A DNA stretch of 64,000 nucleotides from Leptothoe sp034932105 (GTDB lineage Bacteria; Cyanobacteriota; Cyanobacteriia; Phormidesmidales; Phormidesmidaceae). The notes below the pieces were generated by a model that did no database searches, had not been told where the DNA came from, and was given only the letters and a program-made list of their open reading frames with translations. The stretch spans positions 1-64,000 of the forward strand of contig NZ_JAYGIG010000122.1 of NCBI RefSeq assembly GCF_034932105.1, given 5' to 3'. Both the position numbers and the translations under genes were made by a program. Positions 44,427-51,694 of this stretch are shown here, piece after piece. Numbering within the stretch: position 1 is the first letter of the stretch; every line of letters begins with the position of its first letter.

Positions 44427-44888
44427 TTAGACAAATATTTTCTGCAAATGCGTTCTCAGCTCGTCAATACTGTTCCATTTCTTCATCAAGTTGGGACTCT
44501 CTAACGACTTTGCTTTTGTATCATACCAGCCCCATTCAGCTTGCATAACATCTTGGTCAGCAGGCATCATATCAACATTGCTAAAATCTGCGGCCCAACA
44601 AATTTTTGCCCAGCGAACTATGCCCCATGGCCCTAAATCCCATTGGGGTTTATCTTCATGATGTTCATTGCACAGCTCAACAACGTGAGTAAGATATCGC
44701 TTACTTTGCTTCGGAGGCTTCTGAGAAAGGATAATCAGAGAGCCTTTCGGCAAGTTGGAGGCATGAGCTTCTACGCCATCACCTCTCTTAAAATTTAGGG
44801 GGAAGTAAGAACAAACTGGATATTCTTTATATGCCCAATCCGTCTCATCATTAATATTTTTGATATATGCCAAACGAGCAAAGTCCAT
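44427..44888 (-). CDS. Cassette gene: hypothetical protein, 153 aa
   Basis: A soluble protein with many aromatic residues (DFARLAYIKNINDETDWAYKEYPVCSYF; WDLGPWGIVRWAKICWAADF). GSLIILSQKPPKQSKRYLTHVVELC is reminiscent of the first strands of EVE/PUA-like nucleic-acid-binding domains, but the match is not firm. The stop lies 10 bases before attC 3. Orphan cassette protein otherwise. Confidence 0.55.
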   Translation of the reverse strand: MDFARLAYIKNINDETDWAYKEYPVCSYFPLNFKRGDGVEAHASNLPKGSLIILSQKPPKQSKRYLTHVVELCNEHHEDKPQWDLGPWGIVRWAKICWAADFSNVDMMPADQDVMQAEWGWYDTKAKSLESPNLMKKWNSIDELRTHLQKIFV

Positions 44889-45003
44889 GATTCCACCTGA
44901 TCAATTGAGAGAAGTGAATACTAAAAGTCAGCCTAAAACAGTAACAATCTTAATCTTGCCAGAATTCAAATCCAACAAGCTAATCCATAACGAAAATCTA
45001 GCA

Positions 45004-45089
45004 CTCTAACGTTCCTGGTCAGCGGTTGCAGATACCTTTGCAACATCACAAGCGGCTTTGGTCAATCCGCTGCACCAGGGTTGTTAGAC
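45004..45089 (-). other. attC site 4 (86 bp)
   Basis: Outer cores are GTTAGAC (45083-45089) and CTCTAAC (45004-45010). Arms GTCTAACAACCCTGGTGCAG and CTGACCAGGAACGTTAGAG pair with one extra-helical G. The arms are closely related to attC 3, differing mainly in the inner stem. Confidence 0.9.
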
Positions 45090-45184
45090 TGCGCCACAAT
45101 AGGAGAATCGATTACCCCTCATCTCTCTCGGAAATTACAACAACATAGCTCGGCGATTGCACCGCTCAACCTATCTTTTAGTCA

Positions 45185-45421
45185 TCAGTCACCATTTGGT
45201 CTGGGAGCTAGCCGATTACCAGCATCGTCTCTGGGATTTGAAAGAGGAGTGACTTGAGTGCGAGTAAGAAAGGATAGCAATGCAGCAGTGAAGGCATATA
45301 AAGCCCCTAGCTGACTCTCCTGCAATTGAAGAACGCCAAACGCCACTAGCAAAGGAAAGAGTGCTTGAATAAGCCCCTGAAATAAGACTGGCTCTTGCCT
45401 TATCTGCTTGAATAACCCCAT
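45185..45421 (-). CDS. Cassette gene: holin-like small membrane protein, 78 aa
   Basis: A short N-terminal basic helix, then two hydrophobic segments, GLIQALFPLLVAFGVLQL and LGALYAFTAALLSFLTR, joined by QESQ, and a charged tail after TQVTPLSNP. The pattern AFGxxxLxxxQxxAxxAxxAAxLxxxTRxxVTP is that of small holin-like proteins in phages. It follows the amidase by 24 bases in the same cassette, which strengthens a lysis-type or cell-wall-exit role. Confidence 0.6.
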   Translation of the reverse strand: MGLFKQIRQEPVLFQGLIQALFPLLVAFGVLQLQESQLGALYAFTAALLSFLTRTQVTPLSNPRDDAGNRLAPRPNGD

Positions 45422-45444
45422 GACAAAACCTCAATATTTTAAAT

Positions 45445-46128
45445 TCAATCCTCAACTACACAACACGTTGAAGTGTCTGCTAAAGGGGCAACAGCATCTG
45501 CGTGTGTAGCCAAACTCACAACACTTGCAAATGGTACTGACTCAATTGGTGACAAAACTAAGCTCTTAAACTTGTCCCAAGGAAATTTTGTTCCCGGATC
45601 AGTACGGCGATTTGGATCGAGTTTTGCGTGAGACACTACATGATGCAAATTCGGATATTTAGCCCAACAATAACGAACAATATCAGCCGTTGCTTTGACT
45701 TGCCAATCTGAGAAAGGGTCATTTATTTGAGTGTTGACAACTTCAATGCCAAGAGACCAATGATTGACTCTAGTTTTTCCACTATTGACATCAGGATGAG
45801 ACTTATCGTTTCTGACATGCCATGCAGCAAGCGTTTCTGGGGCACATGCCCAAACTAAGCTACCGTGCTGAGGTTCATTTTCATCTGGAACAAGCCAGTG
45901 AAAACTAGCTTTGCCATCTTTCATAACCGAAACTGCACCTTCGGAACTAGCACCTGCCGTTGCGTGAATTATGACAGCTCTGATGCCATTAATTGGGTGT
46001 ACGTCGCGCTGGCTCGTACATCCTTCCCAATATGCTTTTATGCCAGGATACCAAGTTTCAGGAATTGAAACATCGGTCGGGCGACCATCAGACGGAAGAT
46101 CAAATTGGTATGTTTTTGGTTCAGTCAT
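45445..46128 (-). CDS. Cassette gene: N-acetylmuramoyl-L-alanine amidase (Amidase_2)
   Basis: A 227-aa protein whose residues about 45-190 form an AmpD/Amidase_2 domain: IRAVIIHATAGASSEGAV (first zinc His), SFHWLVPDEN, AWHVRN, HWSLGIEVVNTQ (catalytic-site Glu), and VVSHAKLDPNRRTDPGTKFPW with the second zinc His and Asp. It should hydrolyse the bond between muramic acid and L-alanine of peptidoglycan, as phage endolysins do. No signal peptide is present, so release would need a holin; one is encoded just downstream. First gene of the array, starting about 85 bases from the attI-like core. GGAA lies 7-8 bases upstream of the start. Confidence 0.85.
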   Translation of the reverse strand: MTEPKTYQFDLPSDGRPTDVSIPETWYPGIKAYWEGCTSQRDVHPINGIRAVIIHATAGASSEGAVSVMKDGKASFHWLVPDENEPQHGSLVWACAPETLAAWHVRNDKSHPDVNSGKTRVNHWSLGIEVVNTQINDPFSDWQVKATADIVRYCWAKYPNLHHVVSHAKLDPNRRTDPGTKFPWDKFKSLVLSPIESVPFASVVSLATHADAVAPLADTSTCCVVED

Positions 46129-46210
46129 TTATCGTTCCTTTCATGGAAAATACTTTGAGAATTCAACACGGACAGAAAAGCCTGAAGTACATCTCGACCG
46201 AGATCTAGCG

Positions 46211-46217
46211 GTCTAAC
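46211..46217 (-). other. attI-like core site at the head of the cassette array
   Basis: On the minus strand GTTAGAC matches the GTTRRRY core exactly. It lies between the integrase gene and the first cassette and opens the array, as attI does. Adjacent sequence toward the integrase contains the phased repeats. Confidence 0.7.
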
Positions 46218-46228
46218 AACTTATTATA

Positions 46229-46373
46229 CTGAAACTTTCCGTATATCTACCCCACACAAGGTAAATACCCCGAAACTTTCCATGTATCTACCCCATAGAG
46301 CAGATTATACCGAAAGTTTCCGTATAATATCCCGCTCAGGTGTGTTACCCCGAAACTTTCCGTATAAATTCAG
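46229..46373. repeat. Four repeats at 40-41 bp period between attI and intI
   Basis: GAAACTTTCC (one copy GAAAGTTTCC) starts at 46231, 46272, 46312 and 46352. The unit extends on both sides, TACCCCGAAACTTTCCGTAT then ATCTACCCC in the better copies. The nearly exact 40-base spacing puts all copies on about the same face of the helix (close to four turns). It could bind integrase, a regulator, or be part of the cassette promoter. Confidence 0.85.
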
Positions 46374-46437
46374 CATCCTATACGGAGATTGCCGTGTGAT
46401 ATTAAGGACATTCCTGAAATCCGTTACTTGATTTGTC

Positions 46438-46752
46438 ATGTCCTCTCAACCCAAATTGCTTGATCAAGTTCGGGACGTGCTGCGGTTGAGGCACTATTCT
46501 TACGAAACGGAAAAAAGTTATATCCATTGGGTCAAGCGCTTCATTGGCTTTCATCAAATGAAACCGCCTCGGGAGATGGGCGCTGCTGAAGTGGAAGCAT
46601 TTTTGACTCATTTAGCAGTGCAGAAAAATGTCGCGCCTTCAACCCAAAATCAAGCGCTGAGCGCTTTGATATTTTTGTACCGTGAGGTCGATCAGCGTGA
46701 TACCGCTTGGGGCTTGAACGCGGTTCGAGCCAAAACCACTGAAGTGAATTGA
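46438..46752 (+). pseudogene. intI: Integron integrase IntI, N-terminal fragment
   Basis: The first 100 residues match integron tyrosine recombinases: LLDQVRDVLRLRHYSYETEKSYIHWVKRFIGFH, MGAAEVEAFLTHLAVQKNVAPSTQNQALSALIFLYREV. IntI proteins have about 320-340 residues; here homology ends near VRAKT at 46738 and a stop follows. All catalytic residues (R-H-R-Y) and the IntI-specific insert are missing, so it cannot recombine. It is transcribed away from the cassettes, the standard integron layout. An ISAzo13-type transposase remnant directly follows the break. Confidence 0.9.
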
Positions 46753-47384
46753 TTGGTCAGTTGGATCGAGATGGAGAACTCTACACTCAAGAGCCCATTG
46801 AGGGGTTTGACCATGATTGGGCAACGCTGGCAACCGGGGTGGCCATTCCCCACGGGTTATACGACATGACCGCTAACGTGGGCTACATCCAGATTGGCAT
46901 CAGCCGCGATACCAGCGAGTTTGCCTGCGATTCGATTCGCTATTCGTGGAACACCTATGGCAAGATTCGTTATCCCCTGGCTGACTCGATTTTGCTCTTG
47001 TGTGACGGTGCCGGCAGCAATCGCTCACGCTATTACATCTTCAAGCAGGACTTACAGGCGTTGGTCAACGAGTTAGGCATCGAAATTCGCATCGCTCACT
47101 ATCCGCCCTACACCTCCAAGTACAATCCCATTGAGCATCGCTTGTTTCCTCATCGCGCGCGCGGGTGTCAGGGAGTAATTTTTGATAGTGTCCAGACCGT
47201 ACAACAACTAATGGCAACGGCAACCACGCGCACAGGACTGAATGTGTTTACGACCATCCTCGATAAGACCTATCAAACGGGGCGAAAAGTGGCTGAAGGC
47301 TTCAAATCCAACATGAAAATTGTCTTTGATGATTTCTTGCCCCAATGGAATTACACCGCAAAACCAGAATTACAGGTTATTTAA
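46740..47384 (+). pseudogene. ISAzo13-family transposase, 5'-truncated
   Basis: The frame gives ELIGQLDRDGELYTQEPIEGFDHDWATLATGVAIPHGLYDM, then SRDTSEFACDSIRYSW, LLLCDGAGSNRSRYYIFKQDLQ (DDE Asp in LCDGAGSN), AHYPPYTSKYNPIEHRLFPH (third acidic residue in NPIEH) and the C-terminus TYQTGRKV. This is the C-terminal two-thirds of an ISAzo13-type transposase. The N-terminal third and the left end of the element are gone, so a deletion has joined it to intI. Confidence 0.85.
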
Positions 47385-47460
47385 TCCACGATCCTTAGTG
47401 ACATCGTCTTCAGCGTCAATCAGCTCATTTCGCAAATAGAAGCTTAATTTTTAACCAGCC

Positions 47461-48270
47461 CTAACTTGAAGCAAACTGACCCATAAAAAAGCGTAGCTGC
47501 TGTTGGGTTTGCCAAATATAATCGGTGGGGTTCCACAATTCTCGCAGACCAAAGTCGATCAGCTGGGCGGGCACTAAATGGTCGCGTCGTTCCACCTGCA
47601 TCATTTGTTCTAGGACCCAAGGATCGCGAGAATATTCAGGATGACCTGAGAAAACCAAAATATGGCTGCCCAGTATCCAACCTAAATGTTCCGTGACGCC
47701 ACTAGTACCCAAGGATATAGCCCCAGGCGGCAGTTTAGTCACCCCATCATTGTGGTGAACATGGATGTTGTAGGCCGAACGCTCTGTCCTAAAATACTCT
47801 TGTGCTGACGGGGTGAGCTGTAGGGTAACAACAGATAATTCGGTGCCGGTGGGACTCTTCTCCACGTTACCCCCCAAGGCTTGGGCAACAATTTGAGGAG
47901 CAAAGGAGAAACCCGATAAACGGATCTGTTGTTGGTGATAGGTTTGAATCACATCCCGGAGATGCACCACCCAGTCATCCAAATCGTAGGCGGCATTCGC
48001 AGAACCCGAGATAACAATGCCATCTAGCTCCGATAGTTCCCCTGCACTAGGGTAATGAAATTTGCGAGGCTCATATTTGACCAGCTCTACGCCGTCCAGC
48101 TCCACTCCCCCTAAGTCTTCTGGCAGACTTTTATCCCGGACATCCGCAAACAGCTGCTGATGCATGTCATAAAAACCGTCGGGGTAGCGGTCTAAAATTT
48201 GGGGCGCCCACCAGCGGAGATCGTCGGTGCCGACATCAAAGCTGGCTAGGCGCAGGGTACGGGATGGCAT
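47461..48270 (-). CDS. Class I glutamine-amidotransferase-like protein, Ser at the Cys position
   Basis: A 269-aa GATase1-fold protein. The nucleophile elbow normally reads GxCxGxQ; here it is GFSFAPQIVAQALGG, with Ser122 for Cys and other changes (Ala, Pro). The His-x-Glu part is kept (FSGHPEYSRD). Either it is a non-hydrolysing relative that binds a glutamyl compound, or it uses Ser. Gamma-glutamyl hydrolases such as PuuD share the fold and work behind glutamyl-amine ligases, which occur next door. Start is 6 bases from the preceding oxygenase stop, so it is the last gene of a tightly coupled trio. AUG start without alternative. Confidence 0.75.
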   Translation of the reverse strand: MPSRTLRLASFDVGTDDLRWWAPQILDRYPDGFYDMHQQLFADVRDKSLPEDLGGVELDGVELVKYEPRKFHYPSAGELSELDGIVISGSANAAYDLDDWVVHLRDVIQTYHQQQIRLSGFSFAPQIVAQALGGNVEKSPTGTELSVVTLQLTPSAQEYFRTERSAYNIHVHHNDGVTKLPPGAISLGTSGVTEHLGWILGSHILVFSGHPEYSRDPWVLEQMMQVERRDHLVPAQLIDFGLRELWNPTDYIWQTQQQLRFFMGQFASS

Positions 48271-48276
48271 AATGCT

Positions 48277-49191
48277 TTAAGCCAAGGCATCTGAACAATA
48301 GTCGGCTAAAAATGGGGTACGGTAGCCATTTTGGGACCACAGAATGGGGTAATAACTTTCATCCAGGTCTAAACTGTCTTGGCGGCGATAGCGTTCGAAG
48401 ATATACCCTTGGCCTACCCCAGGCAGTTGAAATTTGGTATGGCCAGCTAGGGAGCTAATGGCCAGACTCCGACGGGTTTTGGTTTGGCTGGGATTGTGCC
48501 CAGACCCACGCCAGAGATTGCCATGGAGAAAAACAGCACTGCCCGGCGGTAAGACGATGGGGACAATCTGGGGAGATTCTACCCCCGCTTCACTGGCCGC
48601 TTGCCACAGGGGGGCACGGTAGTCCTCTGGGGGGGCGTGGAGAAAACGCATCTGATCGGTAGAGTCCCAGAAGTGAGAACCCGGCACGATTTCTAAGGAG
48701 CCAGTCTTGAGGGCAACATCACTGAGGGCAATCCAGCAGGTGACAATGGCCGGTGGGGCCAGGCTGGAGGTGTAGGTATTGTTGCGATGGAAGTATACTG
48801 GCGGAGCATCGGGGGGTTTGATCCAACAGGTGTCCAGCCCATAGCGGGCTGAGGTCCAGCCCATGAGGGTGGCGTTGATTTGGGCGATTTTGGCAGAGAG
48901 GGTGAAGCTGGCTAGGGTGCGATCGCAACGCCACAATCCTGTCATCTGCTGGGTGGCATTGGGCTGACTCAGCCCCGGACGACCGTACCACTCATCGGGG
49001 TAAATGCCCGTTTCAAACTGGGTGTTAAACAGGGGGTCAAAGCGGTCGCTAATGAGGTCAATTTGCTCAGGCGTCAACAGATTGTCAACGATCAAATAGC
49101 CATGCTGGTGAAACAGTTGGACTTGGTCTGGAGTAATGTCTAGGGCAGACAGTTGGGCTAGGGTAGCTGGTCCGACAGATGAGTTTTTCAT
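48277..49191 (-). CDS. PhyH-family oxygenase paralog 1, iron site lost
   Basis: A 304-aa PhyH-type (phytanoyl-CoA dioxygenase) double-stranded beta-helix protein. Aligned to its two paralogs here, the HxD motif is His135-Arg-Asn137 (FHRNNTY) and the distal His is Arg228 (LWRGSG instead of TWHGSG). Only one of three Fe(II) ligands remains, so oxygenase activity is unlikely. Arg240 or Arg241, the 2-oxoglutarate anchor position, persists. Its ATG overlaps the stop of the intact paralog (ATGA), which favours a heteromeric partnership. The remaining fold (GHFWDSTDQ, PEDYRAPLWQAA) is well conserved and no frame damage is seen. Confidence 0.82.
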   Translation of the reverse strand: MKNSSVGPATLAQLSALDITPDQVQLFHQHGYLIVDNLLTPEQIDLISDRFDPLFNTQFETGIYPDEWYGRPGLSQPNATQQMTGLWRCDRTLASFTLSAKIAQINATLMGWTSARYGLDTCWIKPPDAPPVYFHRNNTYTSSLAPPAIVTCWIALSDVALKTGSLEIVPGSHFWDSTDQMRFLHAPPEDYRAPLWQAASEAGVESPQIVPIVLPPGSAVFLHGNLWRGSGHNPSQTKTRRSLAISSLAGHTKFQLPGVGQGYIFERYRRQDSLDLDESYYPILWSQNGYRTPFLADYCSDALA

Positions 49192-50060
49192 GGTGTGTGG
49201 TCCAAAAAGGGAGTACGGTAGCCGTCTTCGCGCCAGACAATAGGAAAAAAGCTTTCGTCCATGGTGTTGTCACCCTGGCGGCGATACTTGCCTGCAATAT
49301 AGCCACCGGGCACATAGGAACCACAGGGTTGAAATTCTGCATTGGCCGGAACGTAAGCCAGTACCATGCTACGGCGGACGACATCCATCGTGTTTTTGCC
49401 AGAACCGTGCCAGGTATTGCCATGGTGAAAAACACCACCACCAGGCGGAATATTCAGCTGGACAACATCCGGCTGGTCGACGCCAACGGCCTGGGCTGCC
49501 TGCTCCATTTCGGAACGATAACTTTTGTTCTGGTTATGAAATTCAGGGACGGCGGTCGACAGTTCCCATTGGTGGGAGCCCCGCGCATATTCGATGGTGC
49601 TAGCTCCGGCCACGGCATGGCTGAGGGCAATCCAACAGGTGACCACACTGGGGGGGGTGTGGTAGTTGATGTACATGGAGTCTTGGTGCAGGGTGGTTTC
49701 CTTGGCCCCACCGGGCTTTTGCCAAATGCCGTCGGCGAGCAGGCGGGCGCCATGCCAGCCCTCCAGGGTGGCGGCCATGTGGCCAATGGCGGGGGACATC
49801 ATGGCGGAGAAGAGGGTGCGATCGCACTTCCACACCCCGGTCATTTGACCAGCGGCCCCCGGCTTACCCAAATAGGGATTCCAATGCCACTCATCGGGAT
49901 ATATCCCCGTCTCAAAGTCTCCGGCAAACAGCGGATCAAATCGGGCCACTAAACGCTCCACCAAATCAGGGGGCAGAAGATCCTCCACCACCAGAAACCC
50001 ATCCCTGTGAAACTGTTCAATTTGCCCAGTAGTCAAGGGCTCTTTTGCTATTGTCTGCAT
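49188..50060 (-). CDS. PhyH-family Fe(II)/2-oxoglutarate oxygenase paralog 2, intact
   Basis: A 290-aa PhyH-type oxygenase. HQD in TTLHQDSMYINY, the distal His in FHHGNTWHGSGKN and the 2-oxoglutarate Arg 11 residues later (VVRRSMVLAY) are all present. It should hydroxylate a small substrate with O2 and 2-oxoglutarate. I start at MQTIAKEPLTTGQIEQFH because AAGGAGG is 6 bases upstream; ten extra codons are open. It is followed with ATGA overlap by the inactive paralog. The region GIYPDEWHWNPYLG is shared by all three paralogs and marks the subfamily. Confidence 0.88.
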   Translation of the reverse strand: MQTIAKEPLTTGQIEQFHRDGFLVVEDLLPPDLVERLVARFDPLFAGDFETGIYPDEWHWNPYLGKPGAAGQMTGVWKCDRTLFSAMMSPAIGHMAATLEGWHGARLLADGIWQKPGGAKETTLHQDSMYINYHTPPSVVTCWIALSHAVAGASTIEYARGSHQWELSTAVPEFHNQNKSYRSEMEQAAQAVGVDQPDVVQLNIPPGGGVFHHGNTWHGSGKNTMDVVRRSMVLAYVPANAEFQPCGSYVPGGYIAGKYRRQGDNTMDESFFPIVWREDGYRTPFLDHTP

Positions 50061-50246
50061 CAAAGCCTCCTTTGAGGAGCGACAATTCAACTCGATACTA
50101 ATACATAAATCGCTAAACTACCTTCCCGTTGCCCTGGCAACGGAGGGAGACGCTACCCACAAATCCACTCCATCGATATTTAAAAGTACAAACTAATACC
50201 CTATCCCAGGAGGGGAGAGGCAACGGGGTGGGTTAACCGAATTTAA

Positions 50247-51587
50247 CTAATAGATCTCCAAATACTCGGCCACTTCCCAATTCGTAATATGGTCATGGAA
50301 TCGAGCTAGCTCAAACGCTTTCACCGTTGAGAACAGCTGACAAAATTCTTCTCCCAATAAAGCTTGCATGGCTCCATCTGCCGCCAGGGCATCCAGGGCA
50401 GCATCCAGGGTCTTGGGGAAAGGCTTTAGACTTGGATCATCTTCACTGGGTCCATCCACCATGGGTTGTAGTACCAGATTGTCCTTCAGGCCTAACAAGC
50501 CTGCGGCTAGGGTCGCCGCCGCACTCAGGTAAGGATTACTCAACCCCGAAGCGGCCCGCATTTCCAGGTGGGTTTGATCATCCTTGGTGGCCTTCATGCG
50601 GACCATCGCAGTGCGGTCTTCAATGCCCCAGCTGATGTTAGAGGGGGCAAAGGTGTGGGGCTTTAACCGGCGGTAACAGTTGGGGGTGGGGCCAATCAGG
50701 GGCAACATGGCGGGTGCATGGGTCAAAATACCTTGGGTAAAGGACTTGGCCACCGCAGACAGGCCATCGACATCGCTGGGGTCAAGAAAGGCATTGGTGC
50801 CGTCAGGATGCCAAAGACTAATGTGAAAATGGCAGCAACAGCCCGCCATGCCAGCAAAGGGTTTGGACATAAAACTGGCTTGGTAGCCCAGATGATGGGC
50901 AATCTCTTTGACTGCGTTTTTAAAGGTGAAGGCCTTATCCGCCCCCTTAATCCCCATACCGGGGCCAAAATTAATTTCAAACTGGGACGGGGCATATTCA
51001 CAGTTATGGGTAATCACATCAATCCCCGCTGCCTGCAGGTAATCCAGCATTTGGGTGACTTCGGGGACGTACTGATTACGAATGTGGTTAAAAATATGGA
51101 GACCGTCGAAAAGGGGCTGATGGGTTTCGGCATCTAGCAGATAGAACTCAAATTCGTGGCCCATCATGACCTCAAATCCCATTTGTTGGGCTAGGTCCAA
51201 CAGGGATTGAAGCACATAGCGGGGGGCTCCCTGAATCGGCTCGGTCGCGCTCCAGTAGGCGTCGCATACGACTTTGACGGTGCTGTCCATCCAGGGCACT
51301 GGGGTACAGCTCTCGATGTCAGGAAACAACGTCATATCACAGTACTTACGTTCTTCGTGATAGCCGGAGCCGGAGACAACGGAAGATGCGGTGTCGAGGG
51401 CGAGGGTACCACCGTAGAAGTTGAGGCCTTTGCGGGCGTAGCCTTCGACCTTGTTGATGGGGATGACTTTTAGGCGGGAGACGCCGTGCAGGTCGGGGAG
51501 TTCGAAGCGGACGTATTTGACGCCTTGTTCTTGTAGGGTTTTGACCCAGGCGGAGACGGCTTCAGAACTAGGGGGAATGTGGCTCAT
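50247..51587 (-). CDS. Glutamine-synthetase-family ligase (gamma-glutamyl-amine type)
   Basis: A 446-aa GS-fold enzyme of the PuuA/GlnA-like group. N-terminal VSAWVKTLQEQGVKYVRFELPDLHGVSRLKVIP; metal-binding Glu in GHEFEFYLLDAE and CEYAPSQFEINFGPG; the HFH motif CCCHFHISLW in place of GNGxHxH; NCYRRLKPHTFAPSNISWGIEDR and HLEMRAASGLSNPYLSAAATLAAG. There is no adenylylation Tyr loop. It may join ammonia or an amine to glutamate. I start at the Met with AGGAG 8 bases upstream (51587), 6 codons inside the open frame. It lies 190 bases ahead of the oxygenase trio on the same strand. Confidence 0.82.
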   Translation of the reverse strand: MSHIPPSSEAVSAWVKTLQEQGVKYVRFELPDLHGVSRLKVIPINKVEGYARKGLNFYGGTLALDTASSVVSGSGYHEERKYCDMTLFPDIESCTPVPWMDSTVKVVCDAYWSATEPIQGAPRYVLQSLLDLAQQMGFEVMMGHEFEFYLLDAETHQPLFDGLHIFNHIRNQYVPEVTQMLDYLQAAGIDVITHNCEYAPSQFEINFGPGMGIKGADKAFTFKNAVKEIAHHLGYQASFMSKPFAGMAGCCCHFHISLWHPDGTNAFLDPSDVDGLSAVAKSFTQGILTHAPAMLPLIGPTPNCYRRLKPHTFAPSNISWGIEDRTAMVRMKATKDDQTHLEMRAASGLSNPYLSAAATLAAGLLGLKDNLVLQPMVDGPSEDDPSLKPFPKTLDAALDALAADGAMQALLGEEFCQLFSTVKAFELARFHDHITNWEVAEYLEIY

Positions 51588-51694
51588 GAAGAGGGCTCCT
51601 AACATTTTTGTTCTTTATAATGTCGCGAAGATGGGAATTAGGTGCTGTATATGGGAGGACAGAATTAGATTTGGGCAGGTAATTATTGCGCTGT

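Noticed and set aside
46229..46373. Possible small CRISPR array
   Set aside because: Four imperfect copies at a 40-base period, but the intervening sequence shares motifs such as ATCTACCCC between units, so there are no unique spacers. No cas gene is near.
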